The notes under the pieces: model-generated
What the model was told of the DNA's origin: nothing
Database searches by the model: none
Seen by the model: the letters and a program-made list of their open reading frames with translations, nothing else
Shown here: in pieces, positions 23,039 through 36,100 of the stretch
Numbering within the stretch: position 1 is the stretch's first letter
Layout of the letters: each line of letters begins with the position of its first letter
Made by a program: the position numbers and the translations under genes
Assembly (NCBI GenBank): GCA_018902385.1
Contig: JABSSW010000043.1
Span: forward strand, 124,001-188,000
Direction of reading: 5' to 3'
DNA: 64,000 bases
Origin: Physcia stellaris
Lineage: Eukaryota; Ascomycota; Lecanoromycetes; Caliciales; Physciaceae

Positions 23039-26000
23039 TCAAGCTTCATCGTCACTCTCCATTTCGGCCACGGCCTCATGGAACGCTTTTCCTTCCGTTG
23101 TCTCGTTGATGATCTTGGAGCGAATGGTCCAATCACCGAAGTGTTCCCCTTCCTGTCTTTCCAAAGCGTAACGTTTGATCATGGGTTTCAATATTTCCAG
23201 AATTTCCTCTTCAGCGATAGAACTCCTGTAAAGCTTGTTGAGCCGTTGTCCATGGTATCCACCACCAAGATACATATTGTACGCTTTGTAGGCCTTTCCT
23301 ACAAACGCAATCTCTGCAAGCCAAGGACGTGCGCATCCATTTGGACAGCCCGTCATGCGCATGACGATGCTATCATGTTTCAGCCCGTTGTCCTCTAGAC
23401 AATCTTCAAGCTTCGTGATGAGCTCAGGCAAGTACCGCTCGGACTCTGCCATTGCGAGGCCGCAGGTGGGGAAGGCAACGCATGCCGACGAACTCAGCCT
23501 TAAACCTGAAAATTTGACATTGTCAAGCTTGTAGTCCTTCATTAGGGCCTTGATATTATCCAGATCATCGTCATGTACTCCAGAGAGACAAAGATGTTGG
23601 TTTGGCGTTAATCGGAACTCTCCCTTGTGGACTTTAGCAATCTCGCGGAGGCCCGTCTTCATTGGGTGATTGGAGGTGTCCTCGACTCGGCCATTCTCTA
23701 TGAAGAAAGTGAAATGGTTCACACCCAGTTCGTCTTTCTGCCAGCCGAATGTGTCAATGTTAGATTTGAATTCGAACTTTCGCTGTTCCTCAAATCTGTA
23801 GCCGAGCAGATCCTCGACCTTACCCCGGAAGACATCGACACCCATGTCATCGATAGTGTACTTCAAGCGAGCATGCTTGCGGTTCTTACGATCGCCGTGA
23901 TCTCGTTGTACCAGCATGATCTTCTCGCACACGATGTGTATCTTATCGGCAGCCACATACCCCATCATGCTGCCTGTGCGAGGATAAGTCTTTTTGTTGT
24001 TGTGAGTTACGCCCATACCGCCTCCCACAAGCACGTTGAATCCCTCGAGCCGCTCGTTCCGATTCTTAATGGCAATCAGGCCCACATCATGAGCATAGAC
24101 GTCCGTATCATTATGGGGTGGTATAGCAATGGTGATTTTGAATTTTCTTGGCAGATATGTGGGCCCATAAAGAGGCTCTTGATCCACTACAGCATCGCCG
24201 GCCACTTTGGTCTGCTTTTCGTTATCGTCTTTGAGCCATATTTCATGGTACGCTGTCGTCGAAGGTAATAGATGGTCGCTGATTATCGCAGAAATTTGGT
24301 GGACGTCAGCGTGAAAGGCCGACTTCGTTGGTAGAGTGCTACACATGATGTTACGATTGACGTCTCCGCAAGCAGCTATCGTCGTCATCAAGGCTTTATT
24401 GATACCCCGCATGGCTGACTTTAGCTTTGTTTTCACGACGCCATGAAATTGGAATGTCTGGCGTGTAGTCATCTTCATGGTGTCGTTTCCGTATGAGCTG
24501 CTGATTGAGTCCATCTGTAGCCACTGAGCTGGAGTCGCGACACCGCCATTCAGCCTGCATCGGATCATGAAAATATAGGCTGGCTCTAGCCCCTGAGCTT
24601 TGCGCTCGTCTCGAAGATCGCGGTCGTCTTGCATGTATGTCCCATGGAACTTTGTAAGCTGTTGATCTGATGCCGCTATAGCACCAGTGGTCGTGTCTTC
24701 GAGCCCTTCAGCAATTGTTCCACGTAGAAAGTTCGACTGAATCTTGATATCCTCATTTGTTATGGGAGGCGGCTCCTCAGGTAAGCCTCCAACGTCGGCC
24801 ACACCAAGTTCTTGCCATAACTTAGGCTCCCACTCGTTGTACCCAGTGTGATAATTATCAGGATCTTGATCATCCCCGAGGCCGATGTCAACCAAGCGTT
24901 TTCCTCCCAAGAATGCAATCCTAGCGTCGAGATCTTTTCCAGGCTTGTTGTAGTAAATTTTGTCCTCCTTTCTAGGCCAATAGTGACTGTCCCCTAGAGC
25001 GAAGACAGTATACTGTATTTGAGACAAGTCAAGTTCGGCATTGTCCTTTATTGCTTCCCAAAATGCACGTCCGTTCTGCGGAATTTCCCCTTGACCAGCA
25101 GTGCTTGTAATGAGGATGACGTTTTCTTCTGTGGCAAGGTCCTCAACAGGAAAGTCATCCATAGACATTACCATAGTCTTCAGACCTCTCGCCTTACCCC
25201 TGTTCCCCAGCCTCTTCGCGAGACTCTCGGCATTGCCATTGTCCGAAGCAAAGAGAACAGTCATCGGAGCACCATACAAACTTTCCAGCATCTTACTGTA
25301 GGCATTCTTAGCCTTTCGTTTCTGGAGGGCGCGGACTTCGGTACCATATGATTCGGAGAGATTGGCGGAGAATTCAGGATGTCTGTTCATTAATTGCGTG
25401 AGGTGGTTGTCGCGTCTCAAAAATTCCTCGAGTTCTTGCTTGATGCGTTCCGAATCTAGAGCGAAGTTGGGCTTCCCACTGTCCTCATGGTAGGGATTCC
25501 ACCTATAGAGAGGCCAATAGCCGAGATCAACGGCTCTCTTGGTCTCTTGCAAAACCGTCAATGGTGAGTCATCTTCTTTGTTGTAGGGCAAGTAGGCGAC
25601 CACCACGGAAGGCCCATCGAACTGATCTGCTTCGATCATAGCCTCAAGGACCTGGGTATATGAACTGTATACAGCGACAGATGCCACGTAACAATTTCCG
25701 AAGTTCATGGCATATAAACCAATGTCCTTCTTCCTTCTCGCAGCATCTGCAGCTGCCCGCTGTGACCATGGTTGGGAATCAATTATCAGCATGTTCACAT
25801 TTGCGCCAGAAGCGATGACATGATGAACCCCGGAATTGCCAAGATCATATGACCACGCATCTGATCCAATCAGCCATTGGGACTCCCTAAAGAAGAGTGC
25901 TTTCGATGAGAGAAGCCTGGAGGACAGTTTCGACCCATCAGTACTTAGGCGCGCAATGACTTCTACCGCGAGTTCATTGGCTTTGCTAGGGTTATCTGCG

Positions 26001-27741
26001 CTCAATGCCCATCTTGACAGCCACTCCTGTGGGACACTGGTTGTAAAATCCTGAGATTTTGCCGCTTCCTCAACATCACCAATGAATCGCTTGCGATGAT
26101 CCATTCGAGCGAGAAGAGAACCAAATCCATATTCTGGACTTGTTGCGATGTTAGCTGACACACCAGCATGAGCTGCCTCAAGGCGGTTAGCCACGTAGAG
26201 CCGCTGTCCAAATAGTTGCTCGAGAATCTTCATATATGCATTTTCAATTTTTGGCTGTATCAAACTGTCATGAATTATTGACTCATGTGGTCTTTCATGG
26301 TTCCCAACCTCTAGATTTTGAACAGATGACGGGGATTTCAGATTTTGGAAGATACCGCGCAATGCTTGCCGTGCAGTTGCCACTTCAATATAGCCCAGTT
26401 GATGACCTACGACCTTCGGTGATTCAGAACTCGAAGTTCCCGTCTTTAGACTTGATAATAAATCGAGAAAAACTGGACCCCATTTGGTAGTCTTCCTGCG
26501 GACTTGCTCTAGTACAGCAATCTTCTTGACTGTAGCAGGTATTGAGTCGAAAAGGCTAGAGCCAAGCCACGGTCTGTAAAGCCGGGCTGTGATGATACCG
26601 CATTCGGTGAATCCATCTGCAGGGTTTGCTGCAAGGATTTCGTCCACGAACAGTCCGGTAGAGCCGAAGACAAAGAGAGCATACTCAGCATTAGGACTGC
26701 CGGAATACTCAAAAGCATGGTATGTTCTTCCGGTGACCGTGTTGAGTTGTGCCCAGATTTGTGAGATGTAATCAAGAATATCTTCGGAGGTTACCGGTCT
26801 AGTAACCCTAGTTGAACTCAAGGAGGTTGCTGAGGAGATTGTGGGCCTGCTATCTGCACTACTTCCACGAGCAGATGAACCAACAGAGGATCCTTCGCCT
26901 TTCGCTACTTTACCGGATGAGACATCAGCTTCCTTGTCAAGCGATTGAACTTGCAAATTTCCCACAAGCCGCAGAGTGCTTTCATTGACCATTGGACGCC
27001 TGCCATCATCAACATATAAAGGCGAATGGTCACTGAGCTCTGTATGATCGGTCCACGCCTCTGTAACATCGAGTAACCCTCTAGCCAACTCTCTATTTTC
27101 CAATCTGATGGGATCGTCATCAAAGGAATTTGCTGGGTCAAAGAAATGGATTACACCCTTCCCGGATCTTATTGCCAAGGCATGAGCAGACAGCGCGATG
27201 TCTTGTGCCTCTTGCAGGGTCTCCGACTGCAGGAAAACAAATCCGGATTGTCTGATCGAGGTAATCTCAGAATAGTCCGGCTGACCGAAGGGCTGTAGAG
27301 AAACGTGAAGGACGATCGGGTATTGTGCAAGCTTGTACAGATGCGGTACCGACGACAGGAGGATAGAGGATGAAGTTGTCACAGAGACGACTTTACCGGA
27401 GCGAAGTGGCTGAAACGCTGCTAGGAGGGGATCGGCGTTATGCCTTAAGATTTGTACCTGTTCGAGGATGAGCAACTAAGCCGTCAGATGCACGATTGAA
27501 ATACTTCTGGCTCTTTCGATACTATGCCAGGCGCCTTTCTAGTGGCAAGTACATGGAGCTGGCGCGAGAAGCCCGAATCATGACTTAGAGATGGCTGTAC
27601 TGAGAGAACAATGTCGCTGGAAATGTACGCGATTCTCGCCACTGGTAGCAAATTATCAGTTGGCCAATATTTCAGGGCTATTGAAGAACTATATCGTGGC
27701 TAAGACGTACCTGCATCCCCAACATACGAGACGGTAGACAT
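23039..27741 (-). CDS. MET5: sulfite reductase [NADPH] beta subunit (hemoprotein)
   Basis: Reduces sulfite to sulfide with siroheme and a 4Fe-4S cluster, together with the flavoprotein Met10. Exons 27741-27711, 27641-27523 and 27475-23039 give 1528 aa. The two short 5' exons (MSTVSYVGDAVARIAYISSD) replace a non-ATG start suggested by the long frame alone. An N-terminal oxidoreductase-like region (about 50-780) is followed by a flavodoxin domain from about 783 (MTVLFASDNGNAESLAKRLG, ITSTAGQGEIPQNG). Sulfite reductase halves occupy about 1020-1500. Cluster ligands appear as CVAFPTCGLA (about 1379) and GCPNGCARP (about 1425), i.e. C-X5-C and C-X3-C. The 4.4-kb exon has no break. Confidence 0.95.
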
Positions 27742-28197
27742 TCCCTATTCACGTACGGGCGATGTGATGCCGATAGATTTGTAGTATTACAATAATATCA
27801 TGAGAACCACAAAGACGATCTAAAAGACAGAATAATGCCACTAACAATGCATGCATGACATCTTATACCGAGTCTCATACCCAAAAAGTTTTCTAGTCAC
27901 TGACATAACTGATAATGCTGTGAAGTGATTGGATAGAAAATGGATCTTGCCGAAGCACGCAATCCGTGGGGTTGAGGCCGAGGGGTTGTTGAATTTTGAC
28001 ATTTAAATTTACGGCTGGAAGCGAGTTCGTTATCGATTAGGGTGCAGTAGTGGGGGAATTATGCATCGCAAGAGTACATGTACGTTACTTTATGTGTTGT
28101 CCGTTCGTCTTGAAGAGCAGAAGTACCTAGGCTTGCTTGATCTCTCAAGAGCTTCAGAGGACTCAATCTCAGTGTGATCAAGTACATATACTGCGCC
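27742..28197. promoter_or_regulatory. divergent promoter of MET5 and ESF1
   Basis: 456 bp between start codons. I searched by eye for the fungal MetR-type palindrome and for CACGTG and found no exact match. Confidence 0.4.
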
Positions 28198-30463
28198 ATG
28201 TCTCATCAATTCAAACAGAAGGCTCCCAAGGGTTCGCGGAGGCCCAAGGATACATCAAATGACCATATAAGTACGGCATTTCCCCTCTTGCAACAGTCGG
28301 GAGCTATTAACACCCCATACTATAGCTGATCCACGATTTGTTAATATCCAGACGGATCCTCGATTTCGTTTGCCATCGCGCAAAAACACTCATGTCCAGA
28401 TTGATAAGCGTTTCGCGCATATGCTGAGCGATGGTGGGTTCTCAAGTAGAGCCAAAGTTGACCGATATGGCCGAAAGCTTCCCGAGGATTCTAGAAAGCA
28501 AGAGTTACGAAAATACTACAGGCTGGATAATATTTCAGACGAAGAACCCGATGACGATGTAGAGGTTGAGGTTGAGCAAGATGTATATCGAGCGAATGCG
28601 GTTGATGGAATTGTCCCGTCGACAGCCTCCGATTCAAGTTCTTCGGAAGATGAGGAGGTAGTGTCGGCCGAAGAAGATGAAGTCTTCGGCCTTCTCGATG
28701 AACAAGGGGCAGATGGAGAGAGCATACCGATGGGAGAAGCTTCGCCAAGAATTGCGGTAGTGAATCTTGATTGGGACAACATTCGCGCGATAGATCTCAT
28801 GGTCGTGTTCTCGAGCTTCGTACCCACCGGAGGCCAGATATTGAATATCTCCATCTACCCGAGCGACTTCGGTAGAGCACGTATGGAGAAAGAAGAATTT
28901 GAGGGTCCGCCAAAGGAGATATTTGGTCAGCACAAGGTCGCTGGTAATAATATGGATTTATCGAGCTCGGAAGATGATGAGTCGGGCGATCTGAACGGAA
29001 GGGATGAAGAGGAGAAAATACGAGATTCCTTATTCAAAGAGGACAAAGGTGAAGAGTTCAATTCGGGGGAATTACGACGTTATCAGTTGGAGCGCCTACG
29101 CTACTATTTTGCCGTCCTTGTCTGTTCTTCTACGCCTGTTGCTCAAGCAATCTACAATGCGGTTGACGGGACGGAGTACCTGACCACTGCGAACTTCTTT
29201 GATCTCAGGTTCATACCTGAAGATGTAGATTTCTCTGCTGACAAGGCACGAGATGAGTGCGAGCGTGTTCCGGATGGCTATAGACCGAATGAGTTTGTTA
29301 CCGACGCCTTGCAACATAGCAAAGTCAGGCTCACGTGGGATGCGGATGATGGCACAAGAAAGGAGGTGCAAAAGAGAGCATTTGGAGGCAGTCGCGCAGA
29401 TATCGATGAAAATGATCTAAGAGCCTATATTGGAAGTGACAGCTCAGACGATGAAGTACCAGAACCAACCATTGTCGACGCCACTTCAGTCGACCAACAA
29501 GAAGAAACCACTTATCAGTCACAAGAATCGTCCGCTGTTGCAAAGCTTTCAAAAAAGGAGGCTGAGCGCCAACGCATGCGCGCACTTCTGGGTTTAGAAG
29601 CCGAACCTGTTTCGAAGGCATCATTAAGACAACCTGCGAGCGAACACGTTGGCGATATGCAAATCACTTTTTCATCGGGTCTGTCTAGTACGAATAAAGG
29701 GTCAGTATTTGAGAACGAGCCTGAGCGCGAAGAGACGACTGTGGAAAAGTATGTGCGCAAGGAAAAGGAGAGAAAGAATCGGCGAAAAGAGAAAATGAAA
29801 AAAGTGAGGGACGGCGGTGGTATTGAGGTAGCCGTCAATGAGGAGAAGGAGGGGACAAAATCGCCGGAGCCTGTATCCACAGATCTTGGTTTCTCAGACC
29901 CGTTTTTCGCGGACCCATCCACAAATAACGCCTCGCTCAAGGCACAGAAGCGGGCTGATCGCCGTGCTGACCTTCCATCAGCAAATCCCGACACGGTTGA
30001 GCGGCGAGAAGAATTGGAACAACTACTCAAGGACGAGAAAGCCGCAAATGGTGGTCAAATACATCATTTCGATGCTACTCTTCTTGCCAAAGGCGAGAAG
30101 TTGGCATCTAAAAAGGGCATAAAGAGAAAGAAAATTAAGATGAGTGAAAGACAGAAGGAGGCTTTGGAAGCGAAAGCACATGATGACTTCCAGGTAGACA
30201 CCCATGACCCAAGGTTCAGTGTCGTGTTCGAGAGGAGCGAGTACGCAATCGATCCCAGTCACAAGGGATTCAAAGACACCAAAGGTATGAAGGCGTTGTT
30301 GGAAGCAGGAAGGAGGAAGAGGAGACGGAACGAGAAGGAAAGAGAGCCACAAATAGAAGACCTCGTAATGGCAAAGAAGCAGAGGAAGGTAAAGGAGCCA
30401 AGGGAAGGGGCAGACGTTAGGAAACTGGTCGAAAGGGTCAAGGGACGGTCCAAAGTAAGCTAA
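28198..30463 (+). CDS. ESF1: pre-rRNA processing protein Esf1
   Basis: Nucleolar factor of the small-subunit processome required for 18S rRNA maturation. Exons 28198-28270 and 28326-30463 total 2211 nt and give 736 aa. The splice creates TDPRFVNIQTDPRFRLPSRK, the typical N-terminal motif, followed by VQIDKRFAHMLSDGGFSSRA. An acidic low-complexity segment (about 70-130) precedes the RRM-like core (IAVVNLDWDNIRAIDLMVVF, YYFAVLVCSSTPVAQAIYNA). The C-terminal NUC153 box is HDPRFSVVFERSEYAIDPSH with FKDTKGMKALLE, then a basic tail. Confidence 0.95.
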
Positions 30464-30869
30464 GACTTTCCCAACGACTCATCTGAGTCATGATGGTCGA
30501 AACCGTTAGTGTATGAGCATCCGCCAACGACGACCCTCTCCACTAAGGAAGTTTCGAGATAATAACAGGGAGATATCGTTGCGAAAGCTTAAGGTCTAAA
30601 GGGTACCGAATGATACAGATCAGCTCAGTACTTTACATAGCCCCGGGAAGACTTTGCTATGCCCGGCTTTGGCACACTTCCGATCGTCACTGTCCGTCCT
30701 CATGAGTCGATAGTTCCGAGTGACAGCGGTACGGCGACTTGGACCAAGCGATTCTGGCGTCCCGGTAAGATGTCGACGAAGTTGCGTTTGACAGCCTCCG
30801 TGAGGAACAGTCAACCATAGCTGTTTCCGACTCCACAACAATGGTATCAGAAGAGGTCAGTTGTATAAC

Positions 30870-30929
30870 TAACCGAGGCCCGCCTCCCAATAACCGAGGT
30901 ACGAGTGTTTGGGAGGCGGGCCCCGGTTA
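30870..30929. repeat. 21-bp inverted repeat, GC-rich hairpin
   Basis: The left arm 30870-30890 and right arm 30909-30929 are complementary at 20 of 21 positions. An 18-nt spacer separates them. The spacer begins with a repeat of the arm end (TAACCGAGG occurs at 30870 and 30891). It lies about 400 bp after ESF1 and about 200 bp before LIA1. It could be a transcription terminator-like hairpin, a tiny mobile-element relic or a regulatory structure; the sequence alone does not decide. Confidence 0.8.
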
Positions 30930-31052
30930 AGGTACTAGTTCCGAAGTGTCCGGCCCGGGTCAGCGTGGTGCCAAACGGGGATTAATGAGCGTGCCAAGCC
31001 CGCAATGTTGGACCCCTCTTTTTTGCTGTGATAACCCCACGCCGTGTTCTAC

Positions 31053-31058
31053 CACGTG
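31053..31058. promoter_or_regulatory. CACGTG E-box upstream of LIA1
   Basis: Palindromic CACGTG about 65 bp before the LIA1 start. This is the core site of bHLH factors such as Cbf1. A functional role is inferred only from position. Confidence 0.35.
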
Positions 31059-31123
31059 AAAATCTACCATTATGATCTCCCAGCTTTCCTGACAACCACC
31101 CAGACCATTCCGGAGTCTTCAGA

Positions 31124-32231
31124 ATGGCGCCATCGGCAACTTCACCTACGTGCTCTTCATTGATACCGGAAGAATCCTTCGAAAACACCATCCTCCCACT
31201 TCGCAAAACTCTCACCTCTGAATCCGCCCCTCTCGCCCACCGCTTCCGCGCTCTCTTTTCACTCAAGCACCACGCTTCACAACAACCGTCTACGCCATTA
31301 ACGTTATCCGCAATAGCCGCTATTGCTGCTGCTTTCCCCTCGCCCTCCGCTTTACTGAAACATGAGCTCGCGTACTGCCTAGGTCAAACACGAAACCTCG
31401 AGGCTGTGCCTTATCTCAGAAAAGTACTTGAAGATAGAGACGAAGATCCCATGTGTAGACATGAGGCCGCTGAAGCTTTGGGTGCATTAGGAGATACGGA
31501 TAGTGTGGAAATACTGAGGTCAATGAGGGATGATGCGCAGGAGGTGGAGGTTGTAAGGGAAACGTGTGAGATCGCTGTCGAAAGGATTCAGTGGGAGCAC
31601 TCGAGCAAAAGAAGATCTGAGAGGCTGCGCAATAGGTTCGTCTGACCGCTATGCCTCTTCACTTATGCTGAGCTACAATGCTGAGTGAGGTAAAAGTGAT
31701 TTCGCATCAATTGATCCAGCTCCGCCAATAGCTCAGACCGCACACCGATTTTCAATCCCCGAGCTTCAGGAAAGACTGCTAGATAAGTCGCTTCCGCTTT
31801 TCGAGCGCTATCGCGCGATGTTCGCCCTCCGCGACCTCGCCTCTCCGCCTGACCTTCCTACGGCTGTCTCTGCAGTCAACGCTTTAGCTTCAGGATTTTC
31901 GGATTCCTCGGCGCTCTTCCGCCACGAGATCGCTTTTGTATTTGGTCAATTATCACATCCAGCCTCGATACCAAGCCTCAGATCTACACTGAGCAACAAA
32001 TCGGAGGAAAGCATGGTACGCCATGAAGCGGCAGAAGCGCTCGGAAGCCTTGGTGACGAGGAGGGCGTAGAGAACTTCCTCAAAGGCTTCTTGAATGATC
32101 GTGAACAGGTTGTAAGGGAGAGCGTGGTTGTCGCTTTGGACATGGCTGAATTCGAGAAGAATGGGGAGAGGGAGTATGCAACTGTGCCAGAACAGCAAGG
32201 TTTTTCGCCCTTTGTCAAAGTCAAGGGGTGA
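31124..32231 (+). CDS. LIA1: deoxyhypusine hydroxylase
   Basis: Iron enzyme that completes hypusine on eIF5A. Exons 31124-31635 and 31697-32231 total 1047 nt and give 348 aa. It is built of HEAT-like repeats in two halves, each with two His-Glu metal pairs: LKHELAYCLGQ and CRHEAAEALGALGD in the first half, FRHEIAFVFGQL and VRHEAAEALGSLGD in the second. Together they form the di-iron site. The intron donor is GTTCGT, weaker than usual, but phase and family alignment (RN|SDFASIDPAPP) support it. The tail after the last repeat is short. Confidence 0.95.
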
Positions 32232-32323
32232 ATGAATGGCTCCATACGAACTTGTCGGCGACTTTGACGTTAGGGCTGCATTCAATCATCATCATTGCAA
32301 AATCCAGAACCTTCGGGGAGGTT

Positions 32324-32820
32324 TCAATTATTGGTACTAAAACTAGACCAGCACGATGTACGATCAGTGACAACTTAAGTTGCAGCCATTGTGAAGGAAG
32401 TACTCACTTGTGACCACAGTCACACACGTAGAATACCGTAGTGCCCTCATCTGCACTCCTTAATTGCCGAGTATACCATCTCATCTCTTCCCTTCCGCAG
32501 ACATCGCAAGTCATCTTGATCTTTGCCGTCGTCTGAGTATCCTCCTCGGTTAGTGTTTGTACAGCAGATCGTTTCGAGCGTAACGCTGAAGGAAAAGCCG
32601 AAGGCTTGGACTTTGTGGTGATCGAAGTCACCGCTGTATCTGTGGAGCATCATGTTAAGTCAAGGGCTATCTCGAAGTGGACGATGCTTAGTTGACAATC
32701 CTCACCTCTATTGTCCGTTCCACACACCTCACACTTGAGGATGGCCTTCCTGTCGCCTGATGACTCTTCAAGGAGGTCGCCACAAGCCGAGCAAAAGACT
32801 AACGATCCAATGGCAGTCAT
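32324..32820 (-). CDS. RPA12: RNA polymerase I subunit A12.2
   Basis: TFIIS-like subunit for transcript cleavage and termination by Pol I. Exons 32820-32706, 32639-32408 and a 19-nt last exon 32342-32324 total 366 nt and give 121 aa. The N-terminal ribbon has CSACG and CEVCG. The C-terminal ribbon has TCDVCG and then YVCDCGHNFSTNN; the acidic hairpin SADEG follows RQLR. The terminal exon gives the family ending FSTNN; without it the frame would stop after GHK. The final zinc knuckle is C-D-C, one residue shorter than the usual CXXC (see findings). Divergent from the SCC2 gene. Confidence 0.93.
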
Positions 32821-33192
32821 GTCTTGCTTCTCATTTAGCAGATTGATGCCTGTTATTCCACATTCGCCAACGTAGGTAGAGAGAATCCTAATTCAGACGG
32901 AAACCAGAGTGACCCTACTCCGTACTTTATGGTGATTGGATTCCAAGGCATGCGAGGGAGATCTACAATGCGATAGGGCTTAGCGGCCTCTCGCTAAGAG
33001 CGGGACATGGATGTCATCTTCATATTAAGGCCGTTGTTTGCGGCCGCATCGAGTCAACACAGTCAGTGGTGAATTGCTCTAGTGGTCCAGGCGATACATT
33101 CTCGCTCTGCTTGCAGCTGTCATGACCAGATGTCAGCTCCAGCCTCCTTGATTTATGAAAACCATGACCGTCCGGGAGCCGTCTGAGGTACA
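32821..33192. promoter_or_regulatory. divergent promoter of RPA12 and SCC2/MIS4
   Basis: 372 bp between starts. No clear factor site identified. Confidence 0.4.
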
Positions 33193-36100
33193 ATGGCATA
33201 CCCAAGCTACAATCAAAAGGCCATGGCTGCCACCAACAGACACATGGTCGAGGTTTATGGACAAGCTCAGCAGAATGCCTCTCAATCTCAGCAACGCTTA
33301 CATCAAGACACTTCTAAACAGCTCAATGGGACACCTAGAGCTAGATTACTCACTGTAGACGAGGCTCTTCAATACTCACCTCTATCTTCTATTAGCCCTT
33401 TCAGCTCCAGTAAATCACCTCGCCTCGATGGAACCTTCTCAGTGTTGCTGACACCGATAAACCTACTTAGGCATCGTTAGTACGCCATCGGCCAACTTCT
33501 CCAGCCCTGAGCCCGTCTTTCCAATGCATCTAGATGAACCTAAAGCTAGGCAGTCAATGGAGCTACTCAACCAAGACCTCCGCCAACATCATGGTCACTC
33601 CAGGATTGCACAAAAAACCTTAAAAGACATTAAGCCGTATCTTAGTCCAGGAGCTTCCACGCAACTGTAAGGCTCCTAAGGTTGATGTCTGAAATATCAG
33701 TGTTAAATTTTGGATAGCAAATTCAAATCACCTTTTGCGTCCAGTCTTCAAACCGTGAAGCATGCAGCGGACGACGACACAAACATGCCTGCTCTTTCAG
33801 ACCGATTGAGCCCTTTTGCCATGATGGTGCTTAACGGGACGGACCTTTCCCATCGTTGTGAGTGTTTTTTCGCGATATAGAGTATTTCCAGGCGCTCATA
33901 CAGTTGGTTCAGACCCAACGCCCAGCTCATCTGACACGCTCTCCCCATCCAAACTTTTCACTCCTGGCACGCAGCCCCTTTCCCTGCTGGAGAATTCGAG
34001 ACGACGGCCTGTACTTCATCCGCACCCACCTAACATTCCGTCCTCAGCAACGTCAAGGGCCGAGAACCAAAGCGCTATCGTTGAAAATGCACAAATATCA
34101 GTCACTAAACCACAGCCTTGCACTACAGGATATCCATCTCAGACGCACAGCAATCAGGTATCAAAGGTAGCAGTCATCGTACCTCCGTTACCGGCTGAAA
34201 CTCGCCCAAGCGATTACATAACACTTGCAGATGATGCTTTAGAGGCGCAGCTTGAGGGTACGCGGAAGCGCAATAAAGATGGTGGTCGCGCAGATGTGCT
34301 AAGCTCAGCGCAAGCAAGAGATCAACGAGCAGTTGCTGAAGAAGAATCGCATCTATTACAAGAGCTGATTAAAGACATCTTCGATGCTGAAGATGAATTG
34401 CAAGGCGAATCCTGCAGCCATGTCGCTTCAGGAGTTCTGCCCTTCTTCGTTTGCATCAGTCAGGATCATGCGGAAAGCCGTGCATTGTCGCAAGTGATAC
34501 AGGTTAAGTTGGACTCATCGCTTCAGAAATCGATACGACATGGAAGGCTCACGGATGTACCACTTGAAAATCTTTCAAGGTTGCAATCAATATGCGAAAG
34601 CGCGATAATTGCGGCTGAGAATTCCGACCTTGCAATTGAACCTTCCTGGAGTGAGGGGGAATTCTCACAATGGAGCCACCGACTCGAAAATGTGGATCTA
34701 GGGCTTCGCTCTGCCCGGACGGTGTTACGTATCATGACTGGCGGACGCGAAGAGAAACAAGTATACTCTGAGGAACTCCTGCAAAGAATATTACGATTGA
34801 CCGCTAATGCACTTCACTCTTGCCTAATCCCTATTGTGGAAGCTCGGAGCATAGAGTCCACTTCGGAAATTTTCCAATCTGCGCAGCCACACAAAAAGGA
34901 GATCTCCCAGCTATTGTACAATGTGGGCAAGCTAATGAATCTCCTTTCGGAGCTTCTGCTCAAGGTTGATATGGCCGAGAGCATTGTCAACGCTGTTGAA
35001 TTCTTTGCGACTAACGTCCTCTTCGTGGAAAACTCGCACAACGAGAAAGACTCTGTTTTAGGAATCCAGAAATTTGAAATGTTGCGCCGTACCGCGATGG
35101 ATATGATCACTGTCATCTTTTCTCGATATCCGGAGCAGCGATCATCTATATTTGACGAGATCTTAACCTCACTGCAAAAATTACCTACAACGCGGCAGCA
35201 CGCGCGACAGTTCAAATTGGCCGCTGGTATCAACATACAACTTGTTTCTGCACTGATCATGAGGCTGGTCCAAACGAGTGCGAAAAGGACTATATCAAGT
35301 GGCCCCAACCGACGGAGTGCTAGAGACGCAACTATCAGCTCCGCAGACAGCAAGGAACGCGGCCAAAAAGATAAAAATAGTGACGCGACTTCTAGTGAAT
35401 CTACAAGTGAGGAATCTGATGAGAGCCCCAAGGCTCAGCACGATAAGATCCTCCGCAAACTGTCACAAGAAGCGACCTCGTTATGCGACAGCGCTGGTAA
35501 GAGCGCTCAATACGTTGTCCGGTTCTTCGTTTCACGTGCCATGACAGCTCCTAAATCGGGCGATCAACCTCACCGCCACCTACTGGATATATTTTGCGAG
35601 GACCTCATTGCGGTTTTAAGCCAGCCAGAATGGCCTGCAGCTGAACTTCTTTTGCGAGCATTACTTGTCCACATGGTCGAAATTGCGGAGAAGCCGAGAT
35701 TCAATGCCCCTGCCAAGAATATGGCCCTGGAGCTCTTGGGCCTGATGGGCTCTGCGATTTCTGACATGGTAGCTAGTACCCGACAATCTGCAAGGAGTCT
35801 TGAAAGCGACGAATCCGACTTTAGTGGTTATCTACGGCAGTTGCTGGATGAATATATGGACGGTGCTTTAGACAGTAATGAGCTTCTGGGCTGGCAAGGG
35901 CCTTATAGAGCTGTTATCGAGCACGTACAATCCAGCGGCACCGACGAAGCACAATCTAGAACCGCTCAGGTGTACTACTTGGCTCAATGGGCTAAAGCTG
36001 TGGCTGGTGGAGGTCTTGAAGCAAATGCAAAGACCGATAAATTGGCTCTCAGTCTTCGCCGCTCGCTTCTGAGATCTGAATGGGTGGCATCTGAGTACGT

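Larger units (their letters stand above)
30464..31123. other. intergenic with an inverted repeat
   Basis: 660 bp between ESF1 and LIA1, both on the plus strand. It holds the GC-rich inverted repeat described separately and a CACGTG box close to LIA1. No gene seen. Confidence 0.45.

Noticed and set aside
23627-24268. 213-codon plus-strand frame
   Set aside because: Lies antisense inside the MET5 coding exon; shadow frame.
34814-35431. 205-codon minus-strand frame
   Set aside because: Antisense shadow of the cohesin-loader gene.
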